Below are positions 11,510-23,339 of a stretch of 63,254 nt of DNA, piece after piece; within the stretch, counting starts at the first letter, position 1; every line of letters starts with the position of its first letter. The position numbers were made by a program, and so were the translations under genes. The notes below the pieces were generated by a model. It was not told the origin of the DNA and did no database searches. It saw nothing but the letters and a program-made list of their open reading frames with translations. The DNA lies in the NCBI RefSeq assembly GCF_000150275.1, contig NW_002060950.1, positions 3,257,567 through 3,320,820 on the forward strand, read 5' to 3'. Source of the DNA: Trichoplax adhaerens. Its lineage: Eukaryota; Placozoa; Uniplacotomia; Trichoplacea; Trichoplacidae.

Positions 11510-12595
11510 ATGAATATCACATCGGATAACAGGATTGATCGTAATCTTACCTTTGCTCCACAAGCGATCGAGATGCAACTTGGAATGGGTATCTTAACTC
11601 TGGCTTGTATTAGCATCATCCCTAATTTAATTATTATTATCGGTACTCATTATAAGACGATACTAAGAAGGTCAATGTACTATTTTATGGCCAACTTAGC
11701 TTTTTGTGATGTAATATTGTCTATCTCTCTACAATTAAGTATTTTATTAGCCATAGCAGCACAAAAAAAAACAATTACTGAATCAGATCATAGTATGCTC
11801 TGTAAATTTTTGGTAATCTTTCTAGGGTACTGGTCATATGGAGCTTCAGTACATACCCTCATTGTTATTAGCTATGAGCGCTATAATGCAATCTTACGAC
11901 CAACTGCAAAATTATCACGCAAAAAGGCCAAAAGTCTATGCGGCATAGCATGGCTTACTTCGCTTCCAATTTCAATTCCATTTCTAGTTACTGGTACCGC
12001 TAAGGGTTATCAATGCACTTCATATACTCATCATACAAGTTGGGTACTTGTCAGTAACTTGACTTTGGTAGTATTCCAATTCATCATACCCATTACTGTC
12101 ATGATAACTACCTATTCTTTAATTTTACGTCAACTAAGGTTTAAAGTATCGTCAGGACGAACTGAATGTAACAAGAATAAGCAGCTTAAACGGAGAACAG
12201 TTTATATGGTTATGCTTACAACGGCTATCTTTTTCGTTTGTGCCTTACCTTGGACGCTATCTCAGCTCATTGAAGCGTTTACAGGAAAATTTTCATTTCA
12301 ATTTTTTATTGATACTAGATTTTCTGCTTTTCAAACAATTATTAGATTAAGCAGAATATTATTGCCCGTGACCGCGCTATATAATCCAATTATTTACTGT
12401 ATCTTTAATGAACAGATACGAAAATTATTCTTTCCTTGCTGCTACTGGCAACGTATTACAGCCATTCAGATATTTTCTTCGCCCACTTCTCACAATAGAT
12501 TCAACAAGGTTGATAATAGCCTATCAGCCCTTTCAGCTATTAAATCTGAATTTAACCATACGAAGTCTACATTAACTGCAATTTCTATAAGCTAA
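11510..12595 (+). CDS. Class A GPCR, group I, receptor 3
   Basis: An intact intronless 361-residue receptor. Landmarks are N39 (TM1), D67 (NLAFCD, TM2), C98, E123-R124-Y125, W148 and P157 (TM4), C169 (outer loop 2), P194 and Y202 (TM5), P247-W248 (CALPW, TM6) and N292-P293-x2-Y296 (TM7). Sequons at N2 and N12 mark a glycosylated outer N-terminus. A double Cys after TM7 (FFPCCY, 308-312) is a likely palmitoylation site ending helix 8. Unlike receptor 1 it keeps the canonical NPxxY. Its C-tail is Ser/Thr-rich, plausible for kinase and arrestin regulation. It shares the CALPWTL and EAFTGK block after TM6 with receptor 1, which places both in group I. It lies 2.3 kb after the broken receptor and 5.2 kb before receptor 4. 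The ligand is unknown. Confidence 0.93.
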   Translation: MNITSDNRIDRNLTFAPQAIEMQLGMGILTLACISIIPNLIIIIGTHYKTILRRSMYYFMANLAFCDVILSISLQLSILLAIAAQKKTITESDHSMLCKFLVIFLGYWSYGASVHTLIVISYERYNAILRPTAKLSRKKAKSLCGIAWLTSLPISIPFLVTGTAKGYQCTSYTHHTSWVLVSNLTLVVFQFIIPITVMITTYSLILRQLRFKVSSGRTECNKNKQLKRRTVYMVMLTTAIFFVCALPWTLSQLIEAFTGKFSFQFFIDTRFSAFQTIIRLSRILLPVTALYNPIIYCIFNEQIRKLFFPCCYWQRITAIQIFSSPTSHNRFNKVDNSLSALSAIKSEFNHTKSTLTAISIS

Positions 12596-13085
12596 CACAT
12601 AGTAGATATTACTGAAAAGACGCTCGTAATATGTCGTGTTATTATAGTATAATTCATTCATTTTCGAGCTTTTAATTTACCTTAACACATTATTGAATAC
12701 GATTAATAATTCAAGGCCAATGATATTTTTGAAGTCTCTGTTTATTGATAATTCAAATATTGATAATTTGCTAGTAGCTTGAATTTTGGAAATTCGTTAG
12801 ATATTTTTTCCAATATTTTGGTGAATATTATATTTGAGCTAAATGTTAGGAATTTTGAGCGTCTGGTGTCAATGATATTTTTAGCAATGCTACAGAAAGC
12901 ATCATATTTTTGGTATAAGAGCGTGCTTAAATTAATTTCTGCCCTGTAATCCGAAATAGCTATCATTAGATAACTTTTCTAGGAATTTACTGATAGGCTC
13001 TTATCTAAAATTGTTAACATCTCTGAATAGATAATTAAATATTTCTATACCATAGCTAAGTAAAGTTAGCTATTTTTACGTAGCA

Positions 13086-13487
13086 AGACCACAAATTGGT
13101 TGATTTTTCGATTTTCCTATAAAATTTGGGTACATAGGTTACTCTAGAAAAGATTTGTGGCCGTTATTACCTTTTAGCAATAGGTGTTTGTTAGTATTCA
13201 TTTTTAATGTTGGTAAATCTCGAGCAGAAATACCGTAATATTAGACTCTAGTAATTTACTTTATTTGTGCATTTTAGATTATTAACGGAATGATGTAGAA
13301 GAAAAAAATTATCTTATCGCTTAAATTAAAAATAAATATTGCTTTAAAACTTAATTCAATAAACTTTTTTTCAAATTAAAATTATGTTACTAACTACTAC
13401 GGTACTATTCATAACTGTCGGATCCAGTGAAATAAGCCGCAATGATTATAAACCGTATAGCAAGACCACATAAAACTTGTGGCCTAA
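13086..13487. repeat. Two related CCACA hairpins
   Basis: The sequence gcaagaccaca occurs at about 13084 and again at about 13458. The first is followed by CCACAAAT...ATTTGTGG arms spanning to about 13159. The second closes on itself as accacataaaacttgtggcc. The shared 5' word and matching inverted arms suggest one small element type present twice, but neither copy has a clear target duplication. Confidence 0.35.
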
Positions 13488-14164
13488 AAACATCGCGAAT
13501 ACTACTAGTTAGCTGATGAGCTGTTAAGTAATGCCTTTTACTCCAATTTTAATATAGATTAGCACTTGGGAACAGTAAAAGGATCTTAGTTCTAAGTCCA
13601 AGATTCATTCCTTACTATCACATACGAAAATAGTTTACTCGATAGTATAAATAAGAAAATTTTGGCATTGCAGTAATTAATTATGCCTACAAGATGATAT
13701 TAGCTATACTGACTTTTAGATCGCATACAAGGAATCCGGCAATAACTGATTACTTATTACCCTTATATTTTTCTTACATTTATATCACGTTTATAAATTT
13801 TCTTATCTTGTTTTATGTAATTTCTTGGGTGCATGACTTCTTATCCAAATTAGTATACTTGCGTTCTCTAATGCTTTGATCAGGTAATACTCTAACACAA
13901 ATAATTAAGATTATTTCAAATTTGAGATCTTTGCATTAACGATATTATTAGTGCGTCTATTTCTATAGTATAAACTGGTTGGTGCTAGTAGCCAGATAGG
14001 TACCTTAACAAAGGTTTTCAAACTTTTGGAACGAGTCGGAAAGGTAATTTGTAGAAAAATAAGTTAAAGCATACCGACCATAATGAATTTCATAGCTGTG
14101 TCACTTTAATTTTAAAGATAATTTCAGTATAATAGCTGTATTATCGGTTATTTCACGTGATTAC

Positions 14165-14228
14165 CAGTTGGTGTTCGGTTATCTGATACCTATAATTCTG
14201 AAATTCATAAGTTTATATCCACCAACTG
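14165..14228. repeat. Inverted repeat CAGTTGGTG / CACCAACTG
   Basis: A perfect 9-bp inverted repeat with a 46-base loop. A similar word (tggttggtg) lies at about 13977. Function is unknown. Confidence 0.45.
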
Positions 14229-17200
14229 AACAATTTTATTGATTATTTAATTAAAATGATGCTATATTGTTTTTAAATATTCGTTTACAACACAAAACAT
14301 TAATCAGTACTGTTTCTTTCTTCGAATTAATTATATTATCACTAATGAATAAATTCCTATACTAAGAAGAATCGACACATTAGCAGCTGATCTTTTTGTA
14401 TTTGTACATCGTTATAATAAATCGTCTTCTCAAAAATACAAAAGAACTACAGCTTCTTGTAAATTTTACTCTATTACATAGATTAGGTTCGTCTTACAAC
14501 TTCCAAGAACTATCCAGCTTCAATAGGACTATCTCTGAACTATATGAATTATCACAGCAATATTCACAATTGATATACAATTAGTTATACAAAGATTTTC
14601 TTTCAAGTAAAATCATATCTTACCAATTAAGTTACAGAATCATATCTGAATTTACAATCGTGCTATCAATTCATAATTCGCGCTTCTAATTTAAGCATCA
14701 CAATACAAATCTCACAGTACTAACATAATTAACGCTATCTATTATCATCTCAGATTCTTAATATAAGCATCTGAATTCAATTACTACAATACGTACCGTA
14801 AACATCTTCCACAATTAGACACTTATGCAGTCTTACAATCTAGCGTACAATTTAGCCTATTCTCGTGAATCTTGAATCGTAATCTAAGCTATATTTGGGA
14901 AGTGCACTACAATCGCTTAGGCAACTTTTCCATTATCACTATATTAAAATATTCAAAATTCCGCAAAGCACTAAACTAACGATTAGACTTAATTTACGTA
15001 CGCGTAATTTTTTGAAGTTATTAATAAGCAACTAGAACAGACAGCATAGCTTGATACTTTTTATTATGATGCTTTTCTGGTCAATTCATTTCTATTAAGC
15101 TTTGTTTTATATCATTCTGCTTATTCAGTGCATTTCTACGACTTTGTTTTCGCTATCTAGATCACTCTGAAGCTCTTGATACAAAAAGTTAATAAACTCC
15201 TAATTTGCCTACAGATCAAATGTTCAAGTTTGGGATATCTTAGAGTTTTTCGAAGGATTTTGGTCTTAATTTTAAGTTCGTAAAGTCATGTTACAATCCG
15301 AATTATGCTAAACTTATTTATTTCTATAATGTTAAAGTAATGATCCAAAATTATACCCTATCGTTAACGAAAAAAGGATTACAAAATATTCGAAAATTAC
15401 TTATCATGAAACTAAAAGTCTTGATGCCACTTTTTATAATTTATAATTGGTAAAACAGAACGCTCTATTAAGATATCTAAAAATGTTCGTAACAAATATG
15501 ATCATAGCATATTTACTTAATATTAGGAATAATCAATTTCTTACAAAAACATTAGTACGGAATTTAATATGAGATAAAGGATATAAATAACAGTAGAATA
15601 AGAATGCATACGTTTAATTAATTGATAAATTATCATACCATTTTGTATTATGAAAGAGAATACATAAACGCCATTTAGTATACTTAGCTAAGCTCTGTAA
15701 TATTGGATGTGGCAGAACTTTGATCTCATCCATGGGAAAAGTGTCGAGACTAGATGCTTATTTAATTAGTACTTATATCGATATAAATTTTTAAAGAACT
15801 TCATGAAACATACGCATGCAAATGATCCTTATTTTTTAGAATGAAAGTTTTCTTCAAGTCTATCACACCACTTTTAAATTTCTATTTGAAGACATTATGA
15901 TAAGCGTTGACTATTCGATTTTGAAGTTACGCTAGTTCAACTGAAACATTTCTATCATTATATAAATGATAAAGCTTAGACCAGGATAGTTTTCCGATGT
16001 TAAACCACGAAGAAATCATTTCTTTGGAGTATATATTATAATTTAGAAGTTGGCAAAGAAAAGTTAGGATAGTCTAAAGATACATTCTAGCTAAAGTATG
16101 TAATGATTTCACTAATGGTTAAAATTTTCTATTTCTTTACAGAAGTAGAACTGCTCGATTACTGCATGATGACTCCGATAATGGAGTAATTCTAGTGTTT
16201 TACTTATTTCGTGCTATAAAAACATATTTTGGGCCTTAGATATTTGTAGTACCGTATAAATTTTAAGATTCCTCCATATTTAACTAGCTAAGTAATACTC
16301 TAGTTATAAGTCCTAAGCACTAAAGAAATCAATAGTAATTTGTATGATGATTCTACAGTCCTAAGTATCAGGATAATTACCCAGTTTATCTTAGTCGAGT
16401 GTCGTTATACACAAACAGAACAATTAATATGCAAACAATGTTTTATCATCAGCAATTATGAAACTATCTTATAAGTACAGTAGACTATTCTACTTCTTAA
16501 TGCTACCTCACTTCAATTACTGCTGTAATTAGCTGAAAATACTACAATAGCTCACTCTTAAAGACCCTGATTTTTTGTCAGATACTGACAATCTTGTAAA
16601 TAGGATAGAAAATTAACTATCAGTTTACATAGATGACAGAAGTATCTTCAGACCTTAAATCATCTTTTTTCCAAAGACAAAGACAGTATTAGCTTCCTAT
16701 ATTTGTATCTAAGACAGATACTATGGGTAAAAGATTCCAGGCAAGGTTCGATTATCGTCCCCATCATTTTGTTTTCGTAATAAATTTTTTTATACCTCAT
16801 TACGTCACGAAGACGTGCTTAGAGCTGATTACTTTAATCATTTCCTTAAAAATATTGATCAATCTGCGATCAAATTTTTTTGTCAATAAAACTTCTCACT
16901 TGTAAGTTTATCAATTGGTTTCAACTAGCTGATTCGGTTAGAAATATGAGTAGCAGGTTCACTGAATAAAGTTGTTCTGTTTATTATAGTGCGATGTGAC
17001 TACTGATCGCGAGCTAATTAAAAGAATATTTCTTGGATTTTATAGCAGTATTTGCATACGTATTTTACTCAATCCTGAACCAGATTTGGGTCTTAATTTG
17101 TGGAAATAATTGTGGCTAAATGCTTTACATCAGTTTGGTAAACTCATCGTTTAGCAAATTTTCTCTAAAGCTACTTAAGAGTAATGAAAGCATATTAGAA

Positions 17201-17528
17201 TATTATCGCGTGTTTAAATTTTAAATCTTAGTTACCGAGAGAATTTTGGTTCTATATTGTAATTGACACAGTCTTTCAAGTAAAATAATACAATTTGTAG
17301 TTTTCTAGACAAAACAACAATCTGTATCCCTACGTTATGAAAAATAGAATTACCAATATTGCAATAAAAGATTTCCCTATAAAAAAGTTATGTTTAAGTA
17401 ATTACGTCCAATAATTACAACAAGAAATACATTTCTCGATAACAGCAAACTTCCTGATATAACAGTGGTTGCTATATTGTCTCTACATTCTTTATAAAAA
17501 AATTCGCAAACAAAGGAAAAATCAAATA

Positions 17529-17747
17529 NNNNNNNNNNNNNNNNNNNNNNNNNNNNNNNNNNNNNNNNNNNNNNNNNNNNNNNNNNNNNNNNNNNNNNNN
17601 NNNNNNNNNNNNNNNNNNNNNNNNNNNNNNNNNNNNNNNNNNNNNNNNNNNNNNNNNNNNNNNNNNNNNNNNNNNNNNNNNNNNNNNNNNNNNNNNNNNN
17701 NNNNNNNNNNNNNNNNNNNNNNNNNNNNNNNNNNNNNNNNNNNNNNN
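17529..17747. other. Assembly gap (219 Ns)
   Basis: Unresolved bases end only five bases before the receptor 4 ATG, so the immediate 5' flank of that gene, and possibly a short N-terminal extension, is not visible. ORFs that read through the gap are artefacts. Confidence 0.95.
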
Positions 17748-17752
17748 TAAAT

Positions 17753-18784
17753 ATGTCTAACGTTTCAACATGTAATGAAAGTAATATTGGTAATTTCTGC
17801 AATCGTTCAAGGTATTTCAGTGAGCACATGCTTATATTATCAGCAACAACTCTCGTTCTTGGTGGTATTATTGGGATTTTTCCGAATGTAATTATAGTTG
17901 TAACCGTTTATCGCAATAAATCATTCCGAAAGCCAACTTACTTCTTCATAACTAATTTAGCAGTCTGCGATTTGATGCAAAGCGCGGCAACGGTATTCAA
18001 TTTATTTTTAACGGCCATAGACAGACAATTTCAATTGCCATTAAGTGTTTTAACTGTTTTATGTAAAATATTTGCCATCTTTCTAAAATATTGGTCCTAT
18101 ACCGCCTCTATGCAGACATTAATCATCATCAGCGGTGAAAGATACCACGCCATTTTTCGACCCACTAGAAAGCTTTCAACAAAGAGAGCTAGATCGTTAT
18201 GTTTTCTTTCATGGGTAATATCGTTCGCAATAGCATTTCCATATCTAATAACGGCTTCAGCCCTCAATAATAAACCAAAAATTTGCGTTGCGTATCAAAA
18301 TTATACAGAATGGACGACTGTAATCAATATTATTCTATTTATTTTCCAATTTATGCTTCCTGCAATTATTATGATCATTTTATACTCTCTTATACTACGT
18401 CATCTAAAAAGAAAGAGTAGAATATTACAAAAGGAATCGAATGCAAACAAAAAGGTAAAGCAACGAACTGTTTATATGTTAATGACCACTACATTTTTTT
18501 ATTTTATATTTGCTACTCCTTGGGCTATATCTCTAGTTACTATCTTCACAACGCGTAGATTACCTTTCAATTTAGGAAGAGATAGAAGCAATCCACTACT
18601 GCAAACTATTATGGGAATAAGTAGAATGTCATTGCCGTATACTACATTATATAATTCAATAATTTACTGCATTTTCAATCACAAAATGAGACGGATATTT
18701 TTTCCATGCTTTCATCGCTCAACAAGATTTAAAGTGAAGCATGTTCATTCCGTTGGACCTAATGTAACATTAACGCCAAGCTAA
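17753..18784 (+). CDS. Class A GPCR, group II, receptor 4
   Basis: An intact intronless ORF of 343 residues from the first visible ATG. The frame is open back to the N gap, so an upstream start cannot be excluded, but the N-terminus already has three sequons (N3, N8, N17) and two Cys (C7, C16) like its relatives. Landmarks are N45 (TM1), D73 (NLAVCD), C104, E129-R130-Y131, W154 and P163, C178, P203 and Y211, P256-W257 (FATPW, TM6) and N301-S302-x2-Y305 (TM7). Like receptor 1 it has NSxxY in place of NPxxY. The C-tail is short and basic. It is a seven-helix plasma-membrane receptor with unknown ligand. It is the most distinct group II member here and lies between the group I genes and the rest of group II. 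Confidence 0.9.
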   Translation: MSNVSTCNESNIGNFCNRSRYFSEHMLILSATTLVLGGIIGIFPNVIIVVTVYRNKSFRKPTYFFITNLAVCDLMQSAATVFNLFLTAIDRQFQLPLSVLTVLCKIFAIFLKYWSYTASMQTLIIISGERYHAIFRPTRKLSTKRARSLCFLSWVISFAIAFPYLITASALNNKPKICVAYQNYTEWTTVINIILFIFQFMLPAIIMIILYSLILRHLKRKSRILQKESNANKKVKQRTVYMLMTTTFFYFIFATPWAISLVTIFTTRRLPFNLGRDRSNPLLQTIMGISRMSLPYTTLYNSIIYCIFNHKMRRIFFPCFHRSTRFKVKHVHSVGPNVTLTPS

Positions 18785-19910
18785 AAACGGATTATAAAAA
18801 TAAGTACGTCATCAAAATTGTCAATATAAATTTAGTAAGTCCTGACATCTGTAAATCACGGAGTAAAATTAGGAAAAGTGATGCAATTTAACCAATACCT
18901 TGACCTTATATTATAAACGTCAAAATACTGCACTGTAAATTGTCCGTTACCTATCGTTGATAACTTTACGAGGTATATTACGAAATATTATAATTTTATA
19001 TGGCTAATTGATTTGATAATACTTAATTAGAATTTTAATATTAACCCTATCAGTGATTAAAGTGTTTAAACTTCACAACTGTAGAATAAATTTATACAAC
19101 TTACCGATTAATTAATAATTATAGAATATTGCTATCCCATGTATATGTTGTTACTTATTGAATTAACTTATTAAAATCAATACCACCAATTATTTAATTA
19201 GTCTATAAAAATATTCATAAATAAATGTGCAGAGCCAATATCATGCTTCTGATCTAAGGAATATGGTAAATTTAATTATCGAGTAACAAAAGCAGAAGTA
19301 GATTTCTAGCCAACGTTCGCGCTTAAGCGTAAATTTGGAAATTAAAGTATCTTAATAACACTCGACAGTTAAGCATGGTATATTTAATTTGTGATGAGAA
19401 ATCTGTATAGTTGAAAACAGCTATGTCTCAATAGGCACCCATTTATTTCTATTCTCGCTACATAGCATCAAATATAGATCAGAACTATCCGATCTAGGAA
19501 AATAGGTTATTTAGTAAAACCTCAACGATAAATAGAAAGATGGCAACACTAGTCCATAGGAGAGTAGTGTTGCCAGAGATACGATATTGAGGCGTTATAA
19601 GAGAGCTCAGTCTGAGATGTAGCAGTGTAATGGTATATTTCGATTACGAGATCTTAGTTGCTATTGTAACGTTCAACAATAAAACTGAGTATTAAATAAT
19701 TTTTATCTGCTAACATCGGAAGAAAATTTATTGACTAGCTGTTTCATAATAAGGATGGATATGGTGCATATTACATCGGGATTATTATTGAGAAAAATTC
19801 GTTTTTCCTCCCTCCATAATAACATTAGAAATAGGCTAAGATAAAACAGACAGTCGAAAATAAACTTTGATATCATATACCTCTTTAATGATAATATCAT
19901 ACAGCTTAAT
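18785..19910. other. Intergenic spacer with one hairpin
   Basis: No gene was recognised. It contains the perfect stem-loop at 19541-19575. Confidence 0.4.
19541..19575. repeat. Perfect 11-bp stem-loop
   Basis: TGGCAACACTA (19541-19551) pairs exactly with TAGTGTTGCCA (19565-19575) around a 13-base loop. The stem is G+C-richer than the surroundings. It could be the end-to-end remains of an inverted-repeat transposon or an RNA hairpin. No run of T follows. Confidence 0.6.
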
Positions 19911-20818
19911 AATCACAGTAGCTTAAAGTATGAACTTATGTGAAAAATTAAGTGAGTAAATTTGGTGACGTAGCATTTACATATGGTAATTACAATTAGT
20001 TGCTTACATTAAGAATCACTAGAGTTATAATGAGTTACAGTAAATTATATGTTGTACTGTAATGCAATTATTATATAATACTGGAATGCAGTACAAGATC
20101 CTGTAATTGAAATTCTGACTAATGATAGATTGCAGGTGTATTGAAAAGACTCTGTGAGTGGACATACTGCAGTCCTGTTGCATTTAGATTGCTATTCATC
20201 TGACGTTGGTAATTATAATTATAGGCACTCCGATTAATTATTAGCTAGGTAGTGAGACACAATATTAACCAACGCACGATGACGTTCAGAAATTAAAATT
20301 ACTTCTATTTTACTCACGGGTGGTAAGACGTAATTCGGCTCGGCTTCACTCTAAATATAACTTCGGATGTGATCAGTAATCCTAAATGCAGTCTGATGAC
20401 TAAGACAAACTCTTCACTACTTCAGAATAGAATCGACCATATTAAGAAGCCGTGCTAATTAAACACCTGCGGCAGATTGCACACAAGTAACAGAATATCC
20501 AAAGTACTAGTAAACCAGTATAATGTATATATATATATATTAATATATAACAAAATCACAAGTCCAATTAGGTAAAATTAGTCAGTAGATGTTCATATCG
20601 ATACTTGTTGGGGTAAGATGATTTATCAATGTTAGCCACTACCGAAAATTATTTTAGTTCAGTAGACCAAAGAATAAAATTAGTTCTCTAGTTTTATAAC
20701 GTAGAGGTAAAGGCGTCTTAGAACTTATGAGTAGTCAAGGAATACTGAATCTCGAAAGCTTTCGAAAATTGAGAAATTTTTCTTTAAGTAAACCTTGTCG
20801 CAAATCTGATTTATGATA
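19911..20818 (+). mobile_element. Solo LTR, family B, copy 2, split by LTR-G
   Basis: It matches family B from the start (tcacagta...gaacttatgtgaa) through ttacagtaaatta to the 3' block gcgtctta...gaatactgaatc and the end cgcaaatctgatttatga. The match is interrupted by the 385-bp LTR-G at 20176-20560. It is diverged, with no target duplication left at its outer ends. Confidence 0.65.
20176..20560. mobile_element. Solo LTR, family G, nested in LTR-B
   Basis: A 385-bp insert with ends TGTTGCATTTAG and CAAAATCACA, flanked by a perfect 5-bp duplication agtcc at 20171-20175 and 20561-20565. It breaks the family B match at a point where other B copies are continuous, which supports insertion. It contains a short TA run (20525-20540). 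No second copy was found in this window, and its orientation is unclear. Confidence 0.7.
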
Positions 20819-20978
20819 GCATATTACAGGAAAGCAGAGCTTTAGATAACAGTCAGATTCGGCCTTTTAGTACATAATACAAAAATTACAAGTACTTACA
20901 ATATAATCGGTTATAAGCTTATAAAATTTATTTAATTTCGTAATCATTTCAGCTAATTGTAGTAGTGCAGTATGTGGC

Positions 20979-21570
20979 TGTTACAGCACTATGTTGCTTA
21001 AATTATAGACTTTAAAAAAGTATATTTGCAGGCAGTGTTTCAGTTTTATAGTATAGGAAATGCTAGGATTTGTTGTACTTATAACTTTAGGAATTTATAT
21101 TCTATAGTAAATTAATAATACTCTTGCTTTACTCGAAAAATGAAAGCTGTGAACGCTATTTGTAATGTGATACATTTACTAGCCAAAAAGATTTTGTGAT
21201 TACGTTCGTAATTTAGATAAGATTATTCTTATAAATAAGTTTATCTTTTTATCTAATTACATCATTAAGGTGTGTCAGGTATTTCTTTGCTAAGGTAAGC
21301 GGTTATTTATGAGTGTATTTATTTGGTTTAAATCTATTGATTTTAAAGGAGAACGGTAAGTAGTGAGTTGCCGAGTAAATCTTTTTCTAGATTATAGTAC
21401 AGCACCACGTTTTTACTGGTTATGAGCCTTTAAAAGGTAGTTCTTAGGCGTTACAGTAGCATTACCATATTCTTACTGGATCTTGTGATAGATTAGGGTA
21501 GTGATCTGTAGAAGCAGCTCAAAGTGCTTTACGTTAGACTACTAAACTTGTCAGGAAGTAGTCCGTGACA
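20979..21570. mobile_element. Probable solo LTR, family H
   Basis: It begins TGTTACAGCACTATG and ends GTAGTCCGTGACA, with a perfect 5-bp duplication gtggc at 20974-20978 and 21571-21575. Its length (592 bp) fits the other LTRs here. A TTTAAAAGG near 21426 could be a TATA-type box. Without a second copy the call rests on ends plus duplication alone, so it is tentative. Confidence 0.5.
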
Positions 21571-21599
21571 GTGGCTATAAGGATGAGATGATGCTCTTT

Positions 21600-21962
21600 T
21601 ACTCTTTCTAGTATAAGACTAGGATTCTCCAGTTAATGCCATATCTGATAGCAAAACGTAGGATTGTGTGTAGACTGTCTTCCATATAAGAGTTAAAGTA
21701 TAATTATCCGGTTTATCTTAGCAAGATATTAAAATGAGGTTTTACAGTCTCGAATTAGTATGTCAGCTACAGAATAGAAGCATTTATTAGTGCCGTTTGT
21801 ATAGAAGTGATTTGTGTGCAGATTTGCCTAAGTGGTGTTATCCGGTTTGTCTTAGTCGTTTCCAACTGTTCTTAAGAGGAAAAGAAATTAGAAATCTTCT
21901 CCGATAGACGGACGCATTAATAAATGTAGTTATTCAAGGCTATTTTTTTCGGTATTGACCTT
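21600..21962 (+). repeat. Repeat J, copy 1 (old LTR-like)
   Basis: The block cttagtcg...gaggaaaag...agacggacgcattaataaatg (about 21853-21930) aligns with cttagccg...gagaggtgc...acaggcggaataataaacg at about 23922-24000. Both carry AATAAA at the same place and finish near a TTGAC/GTGAC end. The left boundary is uncertain. It is probably an old LTR. Confidence 0.4.
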
Positions 21963-23339
21963 CGTGTATCACATTAGCAATTACTCAATTTTTTTAATTC
22001 AAATTCAGGTTACTTAAATGAACCTACGGCAATAACAAGAGATTATTACTCGGTTACAACAAATATGTAAGGTATAGTTTATTCATAGTAAAAGTTAATT
22101 TCTACTGCGTTGTAATAAAACTCCATATTTTTGTGCTCCATATTTATTATTTACACCGTAGATTTCTATTTATACTTCAATCCGATTATACCATGGAAAT
22201 CTTCAAACATAAAAGAAACTTTTCTAATTTCTCAATCGCGTTTGCAAATAATTTCCTCCAGGTAAGATTGTTGCATAATAATACCTATCTTAATGCATTT
22301 ATCTAGTTCGCTAATTCTGCTGGTTACGTAGCAAGCTTGGACGCTTTGCCTAGTCTACTTTACAAGCTACAACCTAATATTATTTTCCTTTTCACACTCG
22401 TTAGCTGCAGCAAAGACTAATACTTCGGTTACTTATCCTCGTATAAATTCTTGCGATTTTGTGGATAAGCAATTTTTGACAGTATCACACACAGTCAATG
22501 CGGATTCGAGCACAAATTTTGCCCTGTTAGCACTTAAGGTTACGAAGTCAGATGCAACCAATCCAACATAAAAAAATAATATTTATTGAAGTGTTGCTAT
22601 TAAGCGTGATTGTCAAGGTATTATAATTGCCATGGCGAGAAAATTAAATTAAATTATATTAAAATATAATGACAATATAATGACAATAGACATCTTATAC
22701 TAAATATTGTGATGATTGATATTTAGAATTAAAATTTAGTAAAAATAGATACGTTAAGTTAAGATATTGTGATAATTGATATTTTGTCCGAATATATAGT
22801 CCAAATGGAGAAATTATGTAAAGATATAGCGATAATTAATTAATATTTAAAAATACTAATGTACGAATTTCTTAGACTAATCACTAAATTATAATCTGTT
22901 AGTAAATTTAAAAAAAACTACGGTATTAAAACATACCGTAAATAGGCAAATTAGGAGAAAAAACAAAAATGATTTAATTTTTATCGACACATCTTCTATT
23001 ACTCACTTTTGAAGACTTTGTTACGCCAAACAACTAGAGAAATATTTACAAAGTATGGTACAGTTACTTGACTAGCAGCACCTAACGTTGTAGTCTCTGA
23101 TGTTGTATACCATAGCTATACAATATTAGTAAAAGAACAATAAAAGTTTACAAGGTAAAAGAAGACCTCCTGTATTACTAATGTGGTTATGATATTAATA
23201 TGTTCCTTGGTATGTATCACGTCGCTAGATACGAGTAGCTATAATTTGATATGTATTATACGTAGAGTGATAATTGCAACACTATTCAAGGAGTAGTCCC
23301 ATCACTAATAACTCGAGCCTTTTTTAGAAGTGCATCTTA
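21963..23339. other. Intergenic spacer
   Basis: No gene was recognised. It contains a 60-bp-period repeat at 22702-22850. Confidence 0.4.
22702..22850. repeat. Short tandem repeat, ~60-bp period
   Basis: The words aatattgtgatgattgatat (about 22703), agatattgtgataattgat (about 22762) and agatatagcgataattaat (about 22822) recur at 59-60 bp spacing, giving three diverged units. Confidence 0.5.

Larger units (their letters stand above)
12596..17528. other. Long intergenic spacer with small inverted repeats
   Basis: About 4.9 kb with no convincing gene. It holds the CCACAAAT and CAGTTGGTG inverted repeats listed separately. A short motif at 16383-16394 (agtttatcttag) also occurs in the repeat J copies near 21718 and 21849, so an eroded fragment may lie here. 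ORFs of 60-75 codons on both strands look accidental. Confidence 0.4.

Noticed and set aside
17377-17829. ORFs spanning the N gap
   Set aside because: They exist only because Ns contain no stops.
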